A stretch of DNA of 64,000 nucleotides, from assembly GCA_022953095.1 (NCBI GenBank), contig JALJCR010000001.1:434001-498000 (forward strand), read 5' to 3'. The notes under the pieces were generated by a model. That model was not told the origin of the DNA and made no database searches. It worked only from the letters and a program-made list of their open reading frames with translations. Source of the stretch: Qipengyuania sp. ABI-127-1. GTDB lineage: Bacteria > Pseudomonadota > Alphaproteobacteria > Sphingomonadales > Sphingomonadaceae. Below, piece by piece: positions 7,463 through 16,793 of the stretch (position 1 is its first letter; the number at the start of each line of letters is the position of its first letter). The translations under genes were made by a program, and so were the position numbers.

Positions 7463-8743
7463 TTGGCCCGTATCGTGATGAAATTCGGCGGCACCTCCAT
7501 GGCGGGGACCGAGCGTATTAGGCGTGTTGCGAATATCGTGCGCAAACAGGCGGCGCGCGGGCACGAGGTCGCGGTGGTGGTTTCCGCAATGGCAGGCGAA
7601 ACTGATCGGCTGGTCAATTTCTGCCGCGAGGCCAATGCGCTCTACGACCCGGCGGAATACGACGTGGTCGTCGCCAGCGGCGAGCAGGTGACCAGCGGTC
7701 TGCTGGCGCTCACACTGCAATCGCTGGGCTGCAAGGCGCGCAGTTGGCTCGGCTGGCAACTGCCCGTGCGCACAGTCGAAAGCCATTCCAAAGCGCGTGT
7801 CGAGACGATCGATTCCGCGGCACTGATCGAAGCGCTTGAAGCAGGCGAGATCGCCGTCATTCCCGGGTTCCAGGGCGTTTCCGAAATGAACCGCATTACC
7901 ACCATGGGGCGTGGTGGGTCGGACACATCGGCGGTGGCCGTTGCGGCGGCGATCAAGGCCGATCGCTGCGACATCTATACAGATGTCGATGGCGTCTACA
8001 CCACCGACCCGCGCATCGTCGCCAAGGCGAAGAAGCAGAAGGCGGTGACCTATGAGGAAATGCTCGAGCTCGCGAGCGTGGGGGCCAAAGTGCTCCAGAC
8101 GCGCTCGGTCGGGCTCGCGATGAAAGAGGGCGTGCGTGTGCAGGTTCTCTCAAGCTTTGTCGGCGAGGATGCCATCCCTGCCGATGAACACCCCGGCACG
8201 ATGATCGTGTCGGAGGAAGAAATGAACGAACTGGTGGAGAAAGGCGATATGGAACGCCAGCACGTGACCGGCATCGCGCACGACAAGAACGAGGCCAAGG
8301 TGATCCTCACCCGTGTGCCCGACAAGCCCGGCGCGGTCGCCCACATCTTCGAACCCCTGGCCGCGGCCAGCATCAATGTCGATATGATCATCCAGAACGT
8401 CGGCCGCGACAAGGGTGAGACCGACGTGACCTTTACCGTTCCGCAGGCCGACCTCGCGCGTGCGCAGGCGCTGCTCGAGGACAAGCGGGAGGATATCGGC
8501 TTCAATCGCCTCATCACCGACAGCAAGATCGCCAAGATCAGCGTCGTTGGCGTCGGCATGAAAAGCCATGCGGGCGTCGCCAGCACGATGTTCTCCGCCC
8601 TGGCCGATCGCGGAATCAACATTCAGGCGATCACCACCAGCGAGATCAAGGTCAGCGTGCTGATCGACGAGGACGAAACCGAATTGGCGGTTCGCGTGCT
8701 GCACACGGCGTATGGCTTGGATGCCGCGGACGAGGCGGCGTGA
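7463..8743 (+). CDS. lysC: Aspartate kinase
   Basis: A 426-aa aspartokinase, the first committed step from aspartate to lysine, threonine, methionine and diaminopimelate. Reading from TTG at 7463 gives the standard N-terminus MARIVMKFGGTSMAG; an ATG at 7478 would cut into the conserved KFGGTS motif context. Also present are the GFQGVSEMNRITTMGRGGSD substrate loop, CDIYTDVDGVYTTDPR and two C-terminal ACT domains (from about residue 265; ITTSEIKVSVLIDEDE at the end). The two ACT domains suggest feedback control by lysine and/or threonine. The last codons overlap purT by 4 bp (GTGA). Confidence 0.95.
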   Translation: MARIVMKFGGTSMAGTERIRRVANIVRKQAARGHEVAVVVSAMAGETDRLVNFCREANALYDPAEYDVVVASGEQVTSGLLALTLQSLGCKARSWLGWQLPVRTVESHSKARVETIDSAALIEALEAGEIAVIPGFQGVSEMNRITTMGRGGSDTSAVAVAAAIKADRCDIYTDVDGVYTTDPRIVAKAKKQKAVTYEEMLELASVGAKVLQTRSVGLAMKEGVRVQVLSSFVGEDAIPADEHPGTMIVSEEEMNELVEKGDMERQHVTGIAHDKNEAKVILTRVPDKPGAVAHIFEPLAAASINVDMIIQNVGRDKGETDVTFTVPQADLARAQALLEDKREDIGFNRLITDSKIAKISVVGVGMKSHAGVASTMFSALADRGINIQAITTSEIKVSVLIDEDETELAVRVLHTAYGLDAADEAA

Positions 8744-9912
8744 GCCACACTGCGAGAATCCTTCTGCTCGGCTCGGGCGAGCTGGGGCGCGAATTCGTGA
8801 TCTCGGCCAAGCGGCTCGGGGCCTATGTGATCGCCTGCGATGCCTATGACGACGCGCCCGCGATGCAGCTGGCCGATGCGCGCGAAGTGTTCTCCATGCT
8901 CGATGGCGAGAAGCTGCGCGAGGCGGCGGAGAAGCACCGGCCCGACTTTATCGTCCCCGAGATCGAGGCGATCCGGACCTCGGTTCTCGCCGAGTTGGAG
9001 GAGGAAGGCTTTACCGTCGTCCCCTCGGCGCGTGCCGCGCAGTTGACGATGAATCGCGATGCGATCCGCGACCTCGCGGCGAACGAGCTGGGCCTCGTCA
9101 CCTCGAAATACCGCTATGCCAAGAACCTCGAAGAGGTGATCGCGGCAGCACAGCACACCGGCCTTCCCTGCGTGATCAAGCCGGTCATGTCCTCCTCCGG
9201 CAAGGGCCAGTCGACCGTGCGCCGCGAAGAGGATCTGGAGGCGGCCTGGGACTATGCCCACGCCAATATGCGCGGCGACCGGCAGCGCGTGATCGTCGAG
9301 CAGTTCGTCGATTTCGATTACGAGATCACTCTGTTGACCGTGCGGCACAAGACCAAAGACGGGGGTTGCGTCACTTTCTGCCCGCCCATCGGCCACCGGC
9401 AGGAGCGCGGCGACTATCAGGAAAGCTGGCAACCGACGCCGATGTCCGATGCTGCCATCGACAAGGCACAGGTCATGGCGAAAACGGTGGTCGACGATCT
9501 GGGCGGCTATGGCCTGTTCGGTGTCGAGTTCTTCGTGAAGGGCGAGGAAGTGATCTTCTCCGAGCTTTCGCCGCGTCCGCACGATACCGGCATGGTCACG
9601 CTGGTCAGCCAGAATCTGACCGAATTCGATCTCCACGCCCGCGCGGTGATGGGCCTGCCGATCCCTGCCGAGTTGCGCGCGCGCCCGGCTGCCAGCGCCG
9701 TCATCCTTGCCGAGCGCGACAGCGCCAAGCTGTCCTACGAAGGCCTCGCCGAAGCCATGGCCGAAGGCGCGGACCTGCGTATCTTCGCCAAGCCCACCAG
9801 TCGTCCTTATCGCCGGATGGGTGTGGCGCTGGCGACGGCGGGCGACACCGATGCCGCCCGCCGCGCCGCGCGCGATGCCGCGCACAGGGTGCGGATCGTT
9901 TACGGCGATTGA
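8740..9912 (+). CDS. purT: Formate-dependent GAR transformylase PurT
   Basis: A 390-aa ATP-grasp enzyme that makes formyl-GAR from GAR, formate and ATP in purine synthesis, bypassing the 10-formyl-THF route of PurN. Landmarks are the dinucleotide-like start LLLGSGELGREFVISAKRLG, FIVPEIEAIRT, the ATP-grasp loop KPVMSSSGKGQS, the metal/ATP residues in GVEFFVKGEEVIFSELSPRPHDTG, and the PurT-specific terminal VALA.GDT. It starts with GTG, overlapping the lysC stop, so it is translationally coupled to an unrelated pathway gene. A formate-producing PurU is encoded 1.2 kb downstream. Confidence 0.95.
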   Translation: MSHTARILLLGSGELGREFVISAKRLGAYVIACDAYDDAPAMQLADAREVFSMLDGEKLREAAEKHRPDFIVPEIEAIRTSVLAELEEEGFTVVPSARAAQLTMNRDAIRDLAANELGLVTSKYRYAKNLEEVIAAAQHTGLPCVIKPVMSSSGKGQSTVRREEDLEAAWDYAHANMRGDRQRVIVEQFVDFDYEITLLTVRHKTKDGGCVTFCPPIGHRQERGDYQESWQPTPMSDAAIDKAQVMAKTVVDDLGGYGLFGVEFFVKGEEVIFSELSPRPHDTGMVTLVSQNLTEFDLHARAVMGLPIPAELRARPAASAVILAERDSAKLSYEGLAEAMAEGADLRIFAKPTSRPYRRMGVALATAGDTDAARRAARDAAHRVRIVYGD

Positions 9913-9917
9913 TGCAT

Positions 9918-9944
9918 CCCGGCTTGCCGTAGCGGCGAGCCGGG
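9918..9944 (+). terminator. GC-rich hairpin after purT
   Basis: A 12-bp near-perfect stem (CCCGGCTTGCCG / CGGCGAGCCGGG, one mismatch) with a three-base loop lies six bases after the purT stop and before the next gene. It lacks a U-tract, so it may act as a weak terminator, an RNA-stability element or a transcription pause rather than a classic intrinsic terminator. Confidence 0.5.
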
Positions 9945-9960
9945 CTTAAGCGCGCCTGCC

Positions 9961-10977
9961 ATGAGCGACTATCCCAAGACCGCCCGCCTGATGCAGCGCG
10001 GTGCAGACTTCCTCGGAAGCGAAACAGCGATCCTGTGCGGCGCGATGAGCTGGGTTTCCGAACGCAATCTCGTCTCGGCCATTTCCAATGCGGGCGGCTT
10101 CGGCGTGATTGCCTGCGGGGCGATGACGCCCGAGCTGCTCGACACCGAAATCGCCGAAACGAAGAAGCTCACGAGCAAGCCCTTCGGCGTCAACCTCATC
10201 ACCATGCACCCGCAGCTCTTCGAGCTGATCGAAGTGTGCAAGAAGCATGGCGTGGGCCATGTCGTGCTGGCGGGCGGCATCCCGCCCAAGGGCAGCGTCG
10301 AGGCGATCAAGGGCGGCGCCAATCCCGCCAAGGTGATCTGCTTCGCCCCCACGCTGGCGCTGGCCAAGAAGCTGCTGCGTTCAGGCGCCGATGCGCTGGT
10401 GATCGAGGGCATGGAAGCGGGCGGCCACATCGGCCCCGTCTCAACCAGCGTGCTGGCGCAGGAAATGCTGCCCGAACTGGCTGAGGACCACCTGATCTTC
10501 GTGGCCGGTGGGATCGGGCGCGGTCAGGCGATCGCGGGCTATCTCGAAATGGGTGCGGCTGGCGTCCAGCTCGGCACGCGCTTCGCCTGTGCGACCGAGA
10601 GCATTGCCCATCCGGACTTCAAGAAAGCCTTCTTCCGCGCCAATGCCCGCGATGCGATTGCCAGCGTGCAGGTCGATCCGCGCCTGCCTGTGATCCCCGT
10701 TCGCGCGCTGAAGAACAAGGGCACCGAGGAGTTCACGAAGAAACAGATCGAGGTCGCCGGTGTTCTGGACCGCGAGGAAATCGCGATGAACGAGGCCCAA
10801 TTGCAGATCGAGCATTACTGGGCCGGGGCGCTGCGCCGCGCGGTGATCGACGGCGATGTCGAGAACGGCAGCCTGATGGCGGGCCAGTCGGTCGGCATGC
10901 TCAAGGAAGAGGAGCCGGTCGCGGCCATCATCGGGAAGCTGATGGCGCAAAGCGAGGAAGCGCTTACCCGGCGCTGA
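9961..10977 (+). CDS. NAD(P)H-dependent flavin oxidoreductase, nitronate monooxygenase family
   Basis: A 338-aa FMN-binding TIM-barrel protein of the nitronate monooxygenase/2-nitropropane dioxygenase superfamily. It shows the GAMSWVSERNLVSAISNAGG start, GFGVIACGAMTPE, KPFGVNLITMHP, the FMN phosphate segment EGMEAGGHIGP with its catalytic-type histidine, and VAGGIGRGQAIAGYLEMGAAGVQLGTRF. Family members include nitronate monooxygenases, FabK-like enoyl reductases and NADH:quinone reductases. The sequence does not decide which substrate is used. It follows purT at 48 bp, past a hairpin, and precedes purU. Confidence 0.88.
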   Translation: MSDYPKTARLMQRGADFLGSETAILCGAMSWVSERNLVSAISNAGGFGVIACGAMTPELLDTEIAETKKLTSKPFGVNLITMHPQLFELIEVCKKHGVGHVVLAGGIPPKGSVEAIKGGANPAKVICFAPTLALAKKLLRSGADALVIEGMEAGGHIGPVSTSVLAQEMLPELAEDHLIFVAGGIGRGQAIAGYLEMGAAGVQLGTRFACATESIAHPDFKKAFFRANARDAIASVQVDPRLPVIPVRALKNKGTEEFTKKQIEVAGVLDREEIAMNEAQLQIEHYWAGALRRAVIDGDVENGSLMAGQSVGMLKEEEPVAAIIGKLMAQSEEALTRR

Positions 10978-11080
10978 GGCGTTGCTCGGCGGTCCGGGAT
11001 AGCCGTCCAAGCCTCCATTGCTCCGGGGCAAGCCGGATTGCGCTTGCCTTGGCAGGGGCCATGGAGCGAGGAGGGGCGCC

Positions 11081-11935
11081 ATGACACAGCCACTGGTCTT
11101 GACCCTATCCTGCACCGACCGCCCGGGTATCACCGCGCGCGTAACCACTTTCCTGTTCGAACGCGGCGGCAATATCCTCGAAGCGCAGCAATTCAACGAC
11201 CGCGCCAGCGACGCCTTCTTCATGCGCGTCGAGTTCGATCCCGGCGCCACGCCGCGAGAATCGATCCGGAACGACTTCGCGGCGCTCGCGCAAGAGTTCG
11301 GGATGGAGTGGAAGCTCGCCCTGCGCGACCGGCCGCGCCGCGTGCTGATCATGGTCAGCAAGTTCGACCATTGTCTCGCCGATTTGCTCTATCGCTGGCG
11401 CATCGGCGAACTTTCGATGGAGCCGGTCGCCATCGTGTCCAACCACCCGCGCGAGGCGATCGAGCACACCCATCTGGGCGACATCCCTTTCCACCACCTG
11501 CCGATCACCCGCGACACCAAGGCGCAGCAGGAGGAGCAGGTGAGGGTTATCGTTCGAGAGACCGGGGCCGAGCTGGTCGTGCTGGCCCGATATATGCAGA
11601 TTCTATCGGACGATCAGGCCGCCTATTTTGCCGGGCGGTGCATCAACATCCACCACAGCTTCCTGCCCGGGTTCAAGGGCGCCAAGCCCTATCACCAGGC
11701 CTATGAGCGCGGGGTGAAGATGATCGGCGCCAGCGCACACTATGTCACCGCCGATCTCGACGAGGGGCCGATCATCCACCAGGACGCGGAAAGCATCAGC
11801 CACGCCGATACGCCCGACGAGCTGGTCCGAAAGGGCCGCGACATCGAAAGCCGCGTGCTGGCCGAGGCTGTACGGCTTCACCTGGAAGAACGCGTGCTCC
11901 TCAACGGCCAGCGGACAGTCGTCTTCCGCGGTTAG
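11081..11935 (+). CDS. purU: Formyltetrahydrofolate deformylase
   Basis: A 284-aa PurU, hydrolysing 10-formyl-THF to THF and formate. An N-terminal ACT domain ([20 protein letters not shown], residues 6-80) precedes a formyl-transferase domain with [51 protein letters not shown] (catalytic Asn/His region) and [17 protein letters not shown] (catalytic Asp). The ATG at 11081 has a ribosome site (gcgaggagggg) and gives the family length; an upstream in-frame ATG is not needed. ACT domains in PurU sense methionine/glycine. The formate produced is the substrate of PurT encoded just upstream. Confidence 0.95.
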   Translation: MTQPLVLTLSCTDRPGITARVTTFLFERGGNILEAQQFNDRASDAFFMRVEFDPGATPRESIRNDFAALAQEFGMEWKLALRDRPRRVLIMVSKFDHCLADLLYRWRIGELSMEPVAIVSNHPREAIEHTHLGDIPFHHLPITRDTKAQQEEQVRVIVRETGAELVVLARYMQILSDDQAAYFAGRCINIHHSFLPGFKGAKPYHQAYERGVKMIGASAHYVTADLDEGPIIHQDAESISHADTPDELVRKGRDIESRVLAEAVRLHLEERVLLNGQRTVVFRG

Positions 11936-11947
11936 CGTGCCGCAAGC

Positions 11948-12745
11948 TTAGCCAGCGAGCCAGCCAGCTTCGCGCAGCGATGCCACTTTATTCCGGCTCA
12001 CCGGAACCGCGATCCCGCTTGCGAGCGACAGTTTCACATCGCGCCCCTCGCGCCGGTGTCCACGAACGGCCGATTTCGCCACCCACCAGCCGCGATGCAC
12101 CCGCATGCCTTTGTCCGAAGGCATCAGCGCGGTTGCCTCGGCAAGAGTGATCAAAACCAGCTCGCTGCGCTGTTCGGCATGGGCGCGCACGTAGTGGTCC
12201 TCCACCGACAAGGCGATGAGCGGCGGAAACCCGGCGGGCAGGCGTTCGTGCAGGCGGGTCCCGGCGACCCCGGCAGGGTCGGATTCTGAAGCGTTTTCAA
12301 GAGCACCCCCCTCTATTGATACGGGCACGGGTACGACGCCTTCGGTTCCAGGAGCCCTTGCGTAGATTACATAGAAGAGTGCGAAAAAGCCCATCCCGAC
12401 CAGGATTGTCGAAGGCCATGTCCGGGAGAAATTCTCCCCGAATGCCAAAGCGCTGCCACCCTGCCACCACAACAGCGCCCACGCGATCATTGCTGCGCCG
12501 AAAGGGATCGCGAATGCGTATCCCCAAAGCCTTGCAAGGCCAAAAAGCTTGGCCGAAGCGGCGCCGACCTGTGCGAGCACTTGCATAAGCACCCACGCGG
12601 CAAGGAATCCGCCGATCCAGTAAGCGAGCCGCGCCCCTAGCGCCATCTCGCCAGGGCCGAAGGGATTGAGGATTGCAACCAGGGCGCCGATTGCTGAAAT
12701 CACGCCAGCCTCGCCCTTGATCCGTTCGGCAGCCGAAAGTCGCAA
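11948..12745 (-). CDS. Membrane-anchored LytTR-family transcription regulator
   Basis: A 265-aa protein with about four N-terminal transmembrane helices (residues 15-130) and a C-terminal LytTR DNA-binding domain (about 170-260). The latter is recognised by LIALSVEDHYVRAHAEQ, ELVLITLAEATAL, GMRVHRGWWVAKSAV and AVPVSRNKVASLREAGW. Membrane LytTR regulators without a receiver domain are common in sphingomonads and are often encoded next to a small membrane protein that controls them. The divergent DUF2306 membrane protein fits that pattern. The start is the TTG at 12745; no ATG, GTG or TTG is seen in frame just upstream, so the true N-terminus is uncertain. Confidence 0.85.
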   Translation of the reverse strand: MRLSAAERIKGEAGVISAIGALVAILNPFGPGEMALGARLAYWIGGFLAAWVLMQVLAQVGAASAKLFGLARLWGYAFAIPFGAAMIAWALLWWQGGSALAFGENFSRTWPSTILVGMGFFALFYVIYARAPGTEGVVPVPVSIEGGALENASESDPAGVAGTRLHERLPAGFPPLIALSVEDHYVRAHAEQRSELVLITLAEATALMPSDKGMRVHRGWWVAKSAVRGHRREGRDVKLSLASGIAVPVSRNKVASLREAGWLAG

Positions 12746-12910
12746 GTCGATCAGCTCCCCGAGCGGTCCGCCGCAGGACCATCCGCGCAGAGGAGGGACG
12801 GCCCGCGTATCGCACGGACAATGCGCGCAGATACGCTTGGCACAGGGGCGACGGTGGCGAAACTGGGCGCGATTTCAAGCATCTCCCCTAATCTAGCGCG
12901 AGCCAACACC

Positions 12911-13438
12911 ATGAAACAAGACACCATCCTCACCCGGAAGAACGCTATGAGCGTCGCGGGAATGGCGCTCATCACCGCGCTCATCACCCTCGTCCTGATG
13001 GCGCTAAGTGGCCTCACTGGGGGCTATTCCACTCAAGGGGCAATGGAGCGTTCAGGAGCGATCACGCTGCCAATCATCGTCCATCTGTCTACGGTAATCC
13101 CAGCGGTGCTGCTTGGGCCGGTCGTCTTGCTGCGCAAGAAAGGTGACGCATCGCATCGACTGCTCGGGCGGACATGGTCCGTGCTGATGCTCGTGACAGC
13201 AATTGCTTCGGCCTTCATCCACGCACCGGGCGGGGGTATTCTTGGAACGGGCTATAGCCCGATCCACTTCTTCACTCTCTGGACGCTCATCTGCATCCCC
13301 CTTGCTGTCTGGCTGGCGCGCAAGGGTCACATCGACGAGCACCGCCGCATGATGGGCGGGCTCTACGTCGGACTGCTGGTCGCAGGCGCCTTCAGCTTCA
13401 TTCCCGGGCGCTTTATGGGGAACTTGGTATTCGGCTGA
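12911..13438 (+). CDS. DUF2306-like membrane protein
   Basis: A 175-aa protein with four hydrophobic segments and the DUF2306-type features SHRLLGRTWSVLML and HIDEHRRMMGGLYVG. The His and Arg residues at helix ends resemble the haem- or quinone-associated family pattern. The function is unknown. It is divergent from the LytTR gene, and its partners elsewhere often sit with LytTR regulators, suggesting a sensor-regulator pair. The ATG at 12911 is chosen; 12821 and 12947 are other in-frame starts. Its stop directly abuts the convergent stop of the PQQ dehydrogenase gene. Confidence 0.72.
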   Translation: MKQDTILTRKNAMSVAGMALITALITLVLMALSGLTGGYSTQGAMERSGAITLPIIVHLSTVIPAVLLGPVVLLRKKGDASHRLLGRTWSVLMLVTAIASAFIHAPGGGILGTGYSPIHFFTLWTLICIPLAVWLARKGHIDEHRRMMGGLYVGLLVAGAFSFIPGRFMGNLVFG

Positions 13439-15613
13439 TCAGCGCTGCGCGACCCGGTTGGCCGCGCGGGCGTTTTCCATTTCCTTGTCCTCGTTGGCGC
13501 GCTGGATGACATAGGCGCGGATGGCCTCGATCTCCGCAGGCGTCAGCGAACCCTTGAAGCTGGCCATGCCATTATCCTGCAGCGCGCCCTCATGGACGAT
13601 CTGCTGCCAGGCCTGCCGGTTGTCGAGCGCACCCGATCGGCGCAGGTCGGGTAGCACGGTCGATCCGACAGCGCCGGGAGCGTGGCAGACCGCGCAATAG
13701 CGGGCGTATTTGGTGCGGCCGAGCGCAATGGTCTTGGTGCTTGCGCGGCTGGGCGGCGGATCGAGCGGCGCGGCGGCAAGTTCGGGTGCGGGCGGCAGCT
13801 CCGCCTCACCGCCCAGCTTGAAGACCAGCAGGCGGCTGATGTTGCGTACCGGGTGCATCTGGTCGATCAGCGTCCCGTCGGCGGTGATCGCGAAGGCGCC
13901 TCCCCATCCGGCCAGCACGGCGACATATTGCTCGCCGTTCACGGTGTAGGTGATTGGCGGGGCGACCACGCCGGTCTGCGCCGCAAAGCTCCACAGCTTG
14001 TTGCCGGTCGAGCTGTCATAGGCGGAAAACTCGCTGCCCGAGTTGCCCTGGAACACCAGGCCGCCGCCGGTCGCCAGCACGCCGCCGTTCCATGGACCGG
14101 GATGCTCGACGGTCCATTTGGCTTCCTGATTGACCGGGTCCCACGCGATCAGCCTGCCCTTGATCGTGCCCTGAACCTCGCGGCGAAAACCCATGTCGGG
14201 CGGCAGGTCGCCCGCGCCGATATCGAAACCGATGTTGAAGCCACGCTTGCGATCGGGCTTCCAGCCGGCTTCCGGCGCATAGAGCATCGCCGCCTCGAAG
14301 GCGGGGATGTAAACGAGATTTTCGCCCGGGTGATAGGCCATCGGATGCCAGTTGTGGCCCCCCAGTGGCCCCGGCATGACGAGAGCGGGCTGGCCGGTCA
14401 CATCGACGCGTGTTTGCGGATTTTCGATCGGGCGACCGTTCTCGTCCATACCCGTTGCCCAGTTGAGCGGGATATAGGGCTCGGCGCTGATGAATTCGCC
14501 GGTCGCGCGGTCGAGCACGTAGAAGAACCCGTTCTTGGGCGCCTGCATCAGCACCTGCCGTGCCCGCCCGTCTATCTCCATGTCGGCGAGCACGATGTGC
14601 TGCGTGGCGGTGTAATCCCAGGTCTCGCCCGGCGTGGTCTGGTAATGCCAGACATATTCGCCGGTATCGGGCCGGATCGCGACGATGCTGGAAAGGTAGA
14701 GATTGTCGCCTTCGCCCGTGCCGTCCGCGCCTGGGCTGCGATAGGCCCGGTTCCACGGGGACCCGTTGCCGACCCCGAAATAGAGCAGGTCGAGTTCGGG
14801 ATCGTAGGCCATCGAATCCCACACCGTCCCGCCGCCGCCGATGCCGCTGTCACCGGTCAGCACATCGCCGCTCCAGGTCTCGGCTGCGGTCTTGAGGTAA
14901 TCGGGCGCGTCCCTGCCCTCGTCACCGGGCACGGTGTAGAAGCGCCACAGCTCGTCGCCATCCTTGGCGTCATACGCGGCGATATAACCGCGCACGCCGA
15001 ATTCGGCGCCGCCATTGCCGATCAGCACCTTGCCGTCGATCACGCGGGGCGCGCCGGTGATCGAATAGCTTTGCGATTGGTCGACGGTGACCTTCTCCCA
15101 GAGCATTTCGCCGGTATCGCGATTAAGCGCCACGAGTCTTCCGTCGAGCGTGCCGAGGAACAGCTGGTTGCCCCAGGCGGCAAGGCCCCGGTTCACGACG
15201 TCGCAGCAGACCTTGACACCGGTTTCGCCGGGCACTTGCGGATCGTAGCTCCACAGCGGTTCGCCCGTGGCAGCATCGAAGGCGAAGACCTTGCTCCACG
15301 CGCTGGTGACATAGAGCTTGCCGTCCATCACCAGCGGCGTCGCTTCCTGCCCGCGCGCGGTATCCATATCGGCGAACCAGGCGAGCCCCAATTCGCCGAC
15401 AGTCTCGCGGTTGATCTGGTCGAGTGGGGAATAGCGCTGTTCGGAATAGGTCTTGCCGTGCGTGATCCAGTTGGCTGGATCGTCGCCTGCATTGACCAGA
15501 CGGACATTATCGATCCCGCCTTCGGTATTTTCGCTCGTCGCCATGTTGCATCCGGCCAGCGCCCCGGAAAACCCAAGCGCGGCCAACGCCGCCCAACCGA
15601 TCCCTCGCATCAT
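13439..15613 (-). CDS. PQQ-dependent quinohaemoprotein alcohol dehydrogenase (lipoprotein)
   Basis: A 724-aa periplasmic dehydrogenase. A lipoprotein-type signal (AALGFSGALAGC) is followed by an eight-bladed PQQ propeller with tryptophan-docking repeats, such as GEPLWSYDPQVPGE and GDELWRFYTVPGD. The adjacent cysteine pair in GVKVCCDVVNRG is the vicinal disulfide above PQQ in alcohol dehydrogenases. From about residue 625 there is a cytochrome c domain (ARYCAVCHAPGA, CxxCH, and a distal Met in NGMASFKG). This is the type II/III quinohaemoprotein layout: oxidation of alcohols or aldehydes with electrons passed through the haem. The substrate is not predictable. No PQQ biosynthesis genes are in view. 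Confidence 0.92.
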   Translation of the reverse strand: MMRGIGWAALAALGFSGALAGCNMATSENTEGGIDNVRLVNAGDDPANWITHGKTYSEQRYSPLDQINRETVGELGLAWFADMDTARGQEATPLVMDGKLYVTSAWSKVFAFDAATGEPLWSYDPQVPGETGVKVCCDVVNRGLAAWGNQLFLGTLDGRLVALNRDTGEMLWEKVTVDQSQSYSITGAPRVIDGKVLIGNGGAEFGVRGYIAAYDAKDGDELWRFYTVPGDEGRDAPDYLKTAAETWSGDVLTGDSGIGGGGTVWDSMAYDPELDLLYFGVGNGSPWNRAYRSPGADGTGEGDNLYLSSIVAIRPDTGEYVWHYQTTPGETWDYTATQHIVLADMEIDGRARQVLMQAPKNGFFYVLDRATGEFISAEPYIPLNWATGMDENGRPIENPQTRVDVTGQPALVMPGPLGGHNWHPMAYHPGENLVYIPAFEAAMLYAPEAGWKPDRKRGFNIGFDIGAGDLPPDMGFRREVQGTIKGRLIAWDPVNQEAKWTVEHPGPWNGGVLATGGGLVFQGNSGSEFSAYDSSTGNKLWSFAAQTGVVAPPITYTVNGEQYVAVLAGWGGAFAITADGTLIDQMHPVRNISRLLVFKLGGEAELPPAPELAAAPLDPPPSRASTKTIALGRTKYARYCAVCHAPGAVGSTVLPDLRRSGALDNRQAWQQIVHEGALQDNGMASFKGSLTPAEIEAIRAYVIQRANEDKEMENARAANRVAQR

Positions 15614-15774
15614 CCTCTCCCCGGCGACATTTGCGTCGCTCTTCGCAACCTATCCTGACGCGCCCGCGCGGGCTTGTCCATATGGCGGCAACTTGAGGCG
15701 AAGTGCCTTGATCCGCTTTCGCTTGCCGTCAGCCCTGTGCGCGCTACCATGCACGAGATCATAGGAGGGTCGAG

Positions 15775-16782
15775 ATGCTGGGTGGTTCGCTAGTTCTGAT
15801 ATTGCTGGTGCTGCTGGTCGTGCTGTTCCTGATAATGGGCGTGCGCGTGGTGAAGCAGGGTTTCGTCTATACCATCGAACGGCTGGGCAAGTTCACCATG
15901 GCGGCCGAACCGGGGCTGCACCTGATCATCCCCTTCATCGATCGCGTCGGGCACAAGATCAACATGATGGAGCAGGTGCTCGACATCCCGGGACAGGAGA
16001 TCATCACCGCCGACAACGCCATGGTCGGGGTCGACGCGGTGGTGTTCTTCCAGGTGCTCGATGCGGGCAAGGCGGCCTATGAGGTGTCGAACCTCTACCA
16101 GGCGATCATGGCGCTCACGACCACGAATCTTCGCACCGTCATGGGCTCGATGGACCTCGACGAGACGCTGTCCAAGCGCGACGAGATCAATGCGCGGCTG
16201 CTCTCGGTGGTCGATCACGCCACCTCGCCTTGGGGGGTCAAGATCACCCGCGTCGAGATCAAGGATATCCGTCCGCCGGTCGACATCTCCGAAGCCATGG
16301 CTCGCCAGATGAAGGCCGAGCGTCTGAAGCGCGCCGAGATCCTTGAGGCGGAGGGCGACAAGACCAGCTCGATCCTGCGCGCCGAAGGACGCAAGCAGTC
16401 CGCCATTCTCGAGGCCGAAGGCAAGCGCGAGGCCCAGTTCCGCGATGCCGAGGCGCGTGAGCGTGCCGCAGAGGCAGAGGCGAAAGCGACCGAGATGGTT
16501 TCCAATGCCATCGCCTCGTCGGGCAATCAGGCGATCAATTATTTCGTCGCGCAGGAATACACCAAGGCGGTAGGGAAATTCGCGGACAGTCCCAATGCCA
16601 AGACCATTCTGTTTCCGGTCGAAGCCACACAACTGATCGGTTCGCTCGGCGGGATCGGCGAGCTGATCAAGGGTACGTTCGACAATGTCGAAGGCACGGT
16701 CGATACCGGCAGCCCGATCCCTCCGAGCCGCGATCCGGCGCCCGTGCGGCGGCCCAGCGTGCCGCGCTCGCGCGATAGCTAG
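15775..16782 (+). CDS. SPFH/band-7 membrane scaffold protein (QmcA-like)
   Basis: A 335-aa protein with one N-terminal transmembrane segment ([20 protein letters not shown]) and an SPFH domain ([18 protein letters not shown]-type strand [34 protein letters not shown]). This is followed by an alanine/glutamate-rich coiled coil (residues 180-250). It belongs to the QmcA/stomatin-like group that forms membrane cages with proteases or lipid microdomains. The next gene encodes its usual partner, an NfeD protein, 11 bp downstream, so the two form an operon. Confidence 0.93.
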   Translation: MLGGSLVLILLVLLVVLFLIMGVRVVKQGFVYTIERLGKFTMAAEPGLHLIIPFIDRVGHKINMMEQVLDIPGQEIITADNAMVGVDAVVFFQVLDAGKAAYEVSNLYQAIMALTTTNLRTVMGSMDLDETLSKRDEINARLLSVVDHATSPWGVKITRVEIKDIRPPVDISEAMARQMKAERLKRAEILEAEGDKTSSILRAEGRKQSAILEAEGKREAQFRDAEARERAAEAEAKATEMVSNAIASSGNQAINYFVAQEYTKAVGKFADSPNAKTILFPVEATQLIGSLGGIGELIKGTFDNVEGTVDTGSPIPPSRDPAPVRRPSVPRSRDS

Positions 16783-16793
16783 GCGTTCGGGCG

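Noticed and set aside
8623-9885. 420-codon reverse-strand frame across purT
   Set aside because: It is exactly antisense to a clear PurT and shows no family signature.
13682-15658. 658-codon forward frame antisense to the PQQ dehydrogenase
   Set aside because: It is a mirror of a high-GC gene; the reverse strand has signal peptide, propeller repeats and haem motif, the forward frame none.
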